Below, in pieces: positions 58,642 to 64,000 of a stretch of 64,000 bases of DNA. A program made the position numbers and the translations under genes. Origin of the DNA: Xylogone sp. PMI_703. Taxonomy: Eukaryota; Ascomycota; Leotiomycetes. The first letter of the stretch is position 1; every line of letters begins with the position of its first letter. The stretch is from assembly GCA_021399445.1 (NCBI GenBank), contig JAJTUQ010000001.1, positions 5,332,001 through 5,396,000 on the forward strand, written 5' to 3'. A model generated the notes under the pieces. That model saw only the letters and a list, made by a program, of their open reading frames with translations. It was not told the origin of the DNA and did not search any database.

Positions 58642-59655
58642 ATGAGCGTAACATCCAGAGCCAGAATCCCATTTTCCCAGCAAGAACAGCAGAGTCAGCA
58701 GCAATCCTCCTTCCCTCCTTTCAAAACACACTACAGTCCCCTCCCGCAATCCGTCCCCCTCCCAGCCGACCTCCACGAAATCGAAGCCGACGACATCGAC
58801 CCCGAGGACCGCTGGACCGACCTCCAAGCCGCCGCACTCTCAGGAAACATCCAGAAAGTCTCGTCCCTACTCAAAGATCCCCACACAAACGTGAACGCCC
58901 CGCCCAATGGCTGGTACGGTCAAACCGCCCTCCAGGCCGCCTGCTTCGGTAACCACGTGAGCCTCGCAGCTCTGCTCCTAGCTGCTGGCGCGGATGTGGA
59001 TGCTCCCGGAGGGAACAATAAGCCTCATACGGCGCTGCAGATTGCTGCAGCAGGTGGCAGTCTTGAGTTAGTCGAGATGTTGCTTGCGGCGGGTGCGGAT
59101 TTGAATAGGCCTGCTAGTAGGTATAATGGACGTACGGCGCTGCAGGCTGCTGCTGAAGCGGGGCACGTGAGGATCGTGGAGAGACTGGTTGAGCTTGGAG
59201 CGGATGTCAATACCGTTGCGGGTCATTACGCTGGAAAAACAGCGCTAGAAGCAGCTGCTGGGGAAGGTGGACTTCAGGTTGTGAGGATGTTATTGGCATT
59301 GGGGGCAGATGTAAATGCGAAGCCGAGTCGGTATAAGGGGTTTACTCCGCTGCAGAATGCTTGCTATCTGGGTAACATGGAGGTTATTGAAGAGTTGTTG
59401 AATCATGCAGCGCGTGTTAATGATCCCGGGAGTTACTTTGAGGGCATGATGGCGTTGCATGCTGCTACGGCTGGGGGCCATCGAGATGTTGTGGAGAGGT
59501 TGCTTGCTGCTGGCGCGGATGTTGGAGCTCGTTCGGGGAAGAGAAGACAGACTGCGCTGCAGATTGCTGTTACGATGGGGTGTGATGATATTGCGGGGGT
59601 ATTGAAAGTGGCAGGGACTAAGACGGTTATGACTGGTGATATGAGTGTGGTTTGA
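58642..59655 (+). CDS. ankyrin-repeat protein with TALQAA-type repeats
   Basis: Single exon, 337 residues. A Gln/Ser-rich N-terminus (about 55 residues) is followed by about eight ankyrin repeats of 33-36 residues filling the rest of the chain. The first helix reads TALQAAxxxGH rather than the common TPLHxA, and the loops carry extra residues such as RPASRYNGR and TVAGHYAGK. This repeat style is known from fungal NLR-like and other ankyrin proteins. There is no NACHT, kinase or membrane domain, so it is probably a cytosolic protein-binding scaffold. Partner unknown. The first third of the gene is GC-richer than the rest. Confidence 0.9.
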   Translation: MSVTSRARIPFSQQEQQSQQQSSFPPFKTHYSPLPQSVPLPADLHEIEADDIDPEDRWTDLQAAALSGNIQKVSSLLKDPHTNVNAPPNGWYGQTALQAACFGNHVSLAALLLAAGADVDAPGGNNKPHTALQIAAAGGSLELVEMLLAAGADLNRPASRYNGRTALQAAAEAGHVRIVERLVELGADVNTVAGHYAGKTALEAAAGEGGLQVVRMLLALGADVNAKPSRYKGFTPLQNACYLGNMEVIEELLNHAARVNDPGSYFEGMMALHAATAGGHRDVVERLLAAGADVGARSGKRRQTALQIAVTMGCDDIAGVLKVAGTKTVMTGDMSVV

Positions 59656-60006
59656 TCTATGAGAATCGATGCGACTGCATTTGCATCTTGAGGTTGAGTA
59701 CTTGGTAAGGCGTGGTCGAAGTTTCGACCCGCCCCTGTAAGAGCACAATCCATGAGTCGACTAAGACAACATACCTTGCTCACTTATCAGTATAAAGAAC
59801 TGAGTATGATTTGTGCTGTGTCAAAGAGCCATCTACTAGCTTGAGCTCTGTACTCTGGCTATAGTTGGATCCATCCCAAACCATCAATGGCATCTAAATA
59901 GCTTATGTTCATTATAAAAGAGTCCTTTAATTCATGAATCTTGATCTTTGATTTCATATACTATACACCAATCCTAATCAGCATAGTCTTACAAATACAA
60001 ATAAAT
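59656..60006. other. convergent intergenic gap
   Basis: 351 bp between convergent stops; no gene seen. Confidence 0.6.
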
Positions 60007-60843
60007 CTAAAACGCCCCCGTCCTAAAAGGGCTGTTCTGATCCGACCTCAGCTGCATCTTTCGTAAAATCTCAGGATGTCTATGGACACTAGGCATCATC
60101 CCCATTCCAATGCTCCTCCTAATCGCCTTAGCAATACGTCTCTGGTTCACGGGCCTCAATCCTGTCTCTCGCGAATGCTTTATTCGACCCATTGGGGTCA
60201 TGTATTCTGAGAGGATGGAGAAGTTCTGATACACGGATTAGTTGTGTCAATTCTGAAGGTGGGAATTCAAAGAGTAAGAGAAATGGGAATAGGCGCACCT
60301 TGTACTCATCTAAAGGATTCAAGTCCAAAATATCGAAAACATCCGTCTCTGGATTCCTCCTCTGCCTCCATTTCTGCATCTCCACTCCCGTCAAATCATG
60401 CGGGGCATACACATCTCCCGGCTTCCACCGTCTGGAAATCTGTTTCGTGATATCGGCTGCCTTTAAGTGCTTCTGGATCTCATCAATCGTCTCCAATGCT
60501 GGTCCACTGTTTCGCTGCTGCAAACGTCGTTCTCCAGCTCGGTTGATTAGGTTTAGAAGGTTGCGGTTGGTAACGCTTGGTGTCGCTCCGGAGTCAGAGC
60601 GAATGGGGTTCTCGAAAGAGTGCTGGGAGTCGAGATTGGACAGAAGGCCAGTCGGAGTAGGAGTCTGTCGTCCATTTTCTGTTACTATCAATTAGTCGTG
60701 CCTTCACTCCCAGAATGCGAAAAGATGGATATGATGTCCATACCAGCAAGGACTCTGTGGGAGGTAGAGAACGAGGCTTGAAGCAACGAAGCCCTCTGCC
60801 GAATTGGCTGCGTGATATGTAAACACTGCAATCTGGGAGGCAT
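60007..60843 (-). CDS. mitochondrial small ribosomal subunit protein bS18m
   Basis: Exons 60843-60744, 60678-60299 and 60225-60007 give 232 residues. The first exon encodes an Arg/Ser/Gln-rich mitochondrial presequence (MPPRLQCLHITQPIRQRA). The S18 domain lies in the second half: KPGDVYAPHDLTG, then after the second splice NFSILSEYMTPMGRIKHSRETGL and NQRRIAKAIRRSIGMGMMP, which binds 16S-type rRNA on the small-subunit platform. Both junctions are needed to join the S18 core. The second intron has an ACTAAT branch site. The gene is head-to-head with IMP3. Confidence 0.92.
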
Positions 60844-61066
60844 GATTGCAAAATGGAACCAGCAATCCCACAAATCTACTGCACTCTACGATATCATGAT
60901 GTCGAAGCACCCCAAAGCCAGTAAACTGTGGAGCTAAGAAAATCTCCCGGCGAATAGATTCTCCGACCCGAAAGACTTCAGTGAAATATTTCCCCAGCCC
61001 ACATCGCCGAATAGCCACTACTTCTTACTCCCCAATTCAAGAAAAGAACAAAAAAGATTAGAAATA
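60844..61066. promoter_or_regulatory. bidirectional promoter of bS18m and IMP3
   Basis: Only 223 bp separate the two divergent start codons, so both must be transcribed from this interval. No TATA box is evident. Confidence 0.6.
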
Positions 61067-61784
61067 ATGAGGCAACTCAAGCATCACGAGAAGAAGCTCT
61101 TGAAAAAGGTCGACTTCACAACCTACAAATCCGACAATGACCACCGAGAAGCCGCCGTAGTACGACGGTATATGATTCAAAAGCCCAGCGACTAGTTAGT
61201 ACCTACCCTGATGCTATATATCGCCCTGTAATGATGCTGATTTTCTTTTCAGCAAGAAGTATAATTCTATTGCAGGTGTAAAGCCCCCGTTATTATAATT
61301 TATCTCCCAGCTTTTCAAGGCCTCTCACTGCATTGCATTCCCTCTTCCCCCAGAAAAGCAAAGCTGATGAGATACTCAGAGCTTGAGACAGCTTGCCCAC
61401 CGATTAGCTTCTCTCCCACCCGACTCCTCCTTTCGCGCAAAACACGAACAACTCCTCCTAACCAAGCTCTACGACATGGGAATCCTACCCTCAAACGCCA
61501 CAAATGCCAAATTATCTTCAGTCGAAAAGTCCGTGACGGTATCAGCATTCGCACGACGACGATTGCCCGTTGTAATGACCAGACTTCGAATGTCAGAAAC
61601 CATACAGGGCGCTACATCACTCATCGAGCAAGGCCATGTGAGGGTTGGGACGGAGACGATTACGGATCCGGCGTTCTTGGTGAGTCGGGCGAATGAGGAC
61701 TGGGTTACGTGGGTGGATGGAAGTAAGGTGAAGAGGAATATTTTGCGGTATCGGGAGAAGTTGGATGATTTTGATTTGTTGTAG
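61067..61784 (+). CDS. IMP3: U3 snoRNP protein IMP3
   Basis: Exons 61067-61194, 61253-61277 and 61380-61784 encode 185 residues, the normal size. The N-terminus [30 protein letters not shown], the microexon-coded KKYNSIAG, and [19 protein letters not shown] match the family. An S4 RNA-binding domain follows ([32 protein letters not shown]) and ends with [23 protein letters not shown]3 sits in the SSU processome and helps pair U3 snoRNA with pre-18S rRNA. The middle exon is only 25 nt; without it the conserved block is broken. Confidence 0.95.
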
Positions 61785-62379
61785 TGGAGGGAGGGTGTGA
61801 TGGAAGGAATTGGGTGTAAGGGAGGGGATTTTAACTGCATTGGTTATGGCGTTTGGGATTGTTTTTGGGATAGGGTTAAAATTGGGCTTGAGGGATTGTC
61901 TTATGTATTGAAGAATGGATGGCTTAGGACAGAAGTTAGGGAAGTTGGGAAAGCCTAGAAGATTCAAGGTTTCCTGGCATATTTGAGTGTACTGATATGG
62001 ATATCTATTTCAATCACGACCAAAGTAAGGCCCGTTTCAAGAAAATACGTAGACAATGTGTGAATCTTAAACAGTAATTATACTTGCAGTTCCAGAGCAA
62101 AGCCCAAAACGTGTACTACGTGAGCAAGTAGGATCCCAGCTTCCTTTCTTCCGTTACTCACTGTCACTTCTTGAGGGCACTTTGAAGGGGCACCTTGAAA
62201 CTGAAGATGAGAAACGTTTGGCCATTTGACAGATACGTTTAGCGTTCTCGATATAGAACAATAGTAATAGACAGAGAGTATAATGTAGCCTCACTAACAG
62301 CATTCTCACCTTCGATCTCGGCACTCAATTCACACTTTTGTCTCTTGCAAGGACACACTCTCGGCGTTGCAACTACCAT
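61785..62379. other. intergenic, nothing recognised
   Basis: About 600 bp after IMP3. A short frame on the minus strand mirrors the 3' end of IMP3 and is not supported. Confidence 0.55.
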
Positions 62380-62581
62380 CTTCTTCTCACATCGTAATCT
62401 CTTGGCGTTGTTATTTCGTTGCGAGTCTCGTCCCAGTGCCAGCACTTCTTCTCACAGCATTGCCTCTCGGCGTCTTTACTTCGTTGCAAGTCTTGTCTCA
62501 GTGTTAAGCCTATCACCTTCTTCTCATAACATAGTCACTCGGCGTTCTTCTTTCGTTGCGAATCTTGTCTCGGCGTATCTG
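62380..62581 (+). repeat. three diverged ~65-72-bp tandem repeats
   Basis: Copies start near 62380, 62445 and 62517. Each begins CTTCTTCTCA, has a central CTCGGCGT-like block and ends with TTCGTTGCGAGTCTTGTC-like sequence; a partial copy lies near 62355. They end just before the start codon at 62588, so they are probably transcribed as leader. Confidence 0.75.
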
Positions 62582-62587
62582 GCAATT

Positions 62588-64000
62588 ATGGAGCCAAGTG
62601 CCGTAGAGTCAAGTGACTGGACGCTCACTGAGGACCCCAACACGTCTGTGGGTGTCTTCTTGAGTCTCGATACGATCAAGAAAAACTGGGATCCTAAAAC
62701 GGAGTCTTTGCAAGATTTCATTGAAAGAGCTGCGGGCAGATACGAAGTACATGGTGATCCTACCAGTGACGGACCACCATCATACAACGTCATTCGTCCT
62801 GAATTCGACGACGACCTTGATACTGACAAAACAGAACTGCCGGACTTTGTCAAACAGTCCATAGCTGAGGAGTGGTTGACAGAGGACAGAGGCAGGATGA
62901 AAGTCAAGACTGAAAGAATGGATTCAAAACTTGCCACAACTGATTCCGCTACAGGAAAGACAAAAGCCGAATTTCCACACCCATTCTCACAATCTAAAAA
63001 GGTGGACGCAACAGCAGCCATCAATGATTTTCTTCTCAAGAACCCTGGCTTGCCTCTTGATACGACCTTCTTTGTCAGTTCGGCCACATACTATGTGACC
63101 AATGACCCAGAGTTAGTCGAAAACGTTAAGAAATTTGACGGCACAGTCACAATTGGCGAAGTTAAAGATGATGTTGTCGAAATCATAGTACAGAAGGTCA
63201 AGGTGGAGACTGACCCAAAGAGGATTGAGGAGACCAAGAACAGGCCCGAATGCAGTCTTGATCGAACCGCTTTCGCCAGTGCAGGAGCTATTGCTGCAAC
63301 TAAGCCCCATACCTGCTGTGATAGAAACACTATTAACTCAGGAAAGGCTAACGGAAAGGAGATCAGCCCTGATGGACCGACCCGCACCAGTGAATGCTGT
63401 TACTGTGGCGTTCCGCTGCAGACAGTCGCAAACCCTGCACTTGACCTCAAGGTCTTGGAGAAAGCAATCGAACGAATTGAGAAACAGCAAGCTGGCGAAT
63501 TGGTTACTGCTACCAAAGACCTGAAGCAAGCTCTGCCAAGGTCCGCTCGACGCAAGAACAAGAACAACAAGACGTTGACCATCAACGAAAGCTTTGGCTT
63601 GGACTCGGATAAGAAGTGAGTTCCTCCTCCATACTTGTGTAGTTTAGACTATCCGACCAGGTCCACTCGGACCAAGTCACTCTGAGCAAGACTTTCATTA
63701 TGATGCATATCTTCATATGGACACTTAACTGACCGAGAATTTATAGGGAATTTCCTGAGCAGCTTGTTAAAGTCTTTGCAGATGCTCTGCAGAAGCGTGA
63801 AATCTTTGTCACTAGAGAGTATGCATTGGCATACTTGCACAAATGCGATGGCAAAATCGTTCCTGCAATCGGAGAAATTGAAAACAATATTCTAACACGT
63901 AAGGATCTCGACACAAATGATATATCATACAAAAGGAGATGCACCTTACTGAATCGCACCACAGGCGAACTCACCATTGATCGTACTGGCCGCTTCTCTC
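62588..64000 (+). CDS. unrecognised protein, 3' end beyond the window
   Basis: Exon 1 is 62588-63615 and exon 2 begins at 63747 and is open to the window end, so at least 427 residues are encoded. The start MEPSAVESSDW is the first ATG in the long frame. The protein is acidic and Lys/Asp/Glu-rich with few hydrophobic stretches. A Cys cluster (TCCDRN, then ECCYCGVP about 35 residues on) could bind zinc. A basic RRKNKNNK stretch precedes the splice. Exon 2 (EFPEQLVKVFADALQKREIF) looks like the beginning of a folded domain. I do not recognise the family. The upstream leader has tandem repeats. Confidence 0.7.

Overview
The window comes from the nuclear genome of a filamentous ascomycete (Pezizomycotina). 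Most genes carry short GT-AG introns of about 45-110 bp with CTAAC-like branch points. The gene content also fits: C2H2/Zn2Cys6 factor, GPI-anchored GH17, DFG5/DCW1-type GH76, sterol C-24(28) reductase, Uds1-domain protein. A leotiomycete is my best guess, but that is inference. All coordinates below come from reading the sequence and splicing exons by hand so that frame and family motifs are preserved.

Layout. 0.2-6.6 kb: a double zinc-finger regulator, a fumarylacetoacetase-like hydrolase (minus) and a cupin protein (plus), which look like a small catabolic neighbourhood. 8.7-15.1 kb: a secreted GH3 beta-xylosidase with XlnR/CreA-like promoter sites, a short catalase-like haem protein and a TIP30-like NAD(P)-binding protein. 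15.9-18.0 kb: a Uds1-domain protein. 18.0-23.5 kb: 5.5 kb with no credible gene. 23.5-25.7 kb: leukotriene A4 hydrolase/aminopeptidase. 26.8-29.5 kb: decayed or unresolved coding fragments. 29.7-30.2 kb: a 12-cysteine small secreted protein. 32.3-37.4 kb: two cell-wall enzymes, GH17 and GH76. 38.06-38.78 kb: a cluster of diverged repeats in both orientations.

From 39.3 kb on, the region is conserved housekeeping: MBF1, Cdt1, an F-box-like protein, GET3, 5-hydroxyisourate hydrolase, a small Ser-rich protein, an RNF10/Mag2-type RING protein, a Ubp3-type deubiquitinase, ERG4, an ankyrin protein, mitochondrial S18, IMP3, and a final unrecognised gene that runs off the window.

The genes do not form one pathway. 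The local links I can support are: regulator, FAH-like hydrolase and cupin; the GH17/GH76 wall pair; and the head-to-head pair of mitochondrial S18 and IMP3, which share a 223-bp promoter. No rRNA or tRNA gene, CRISPR array or intact transposon was recognised.
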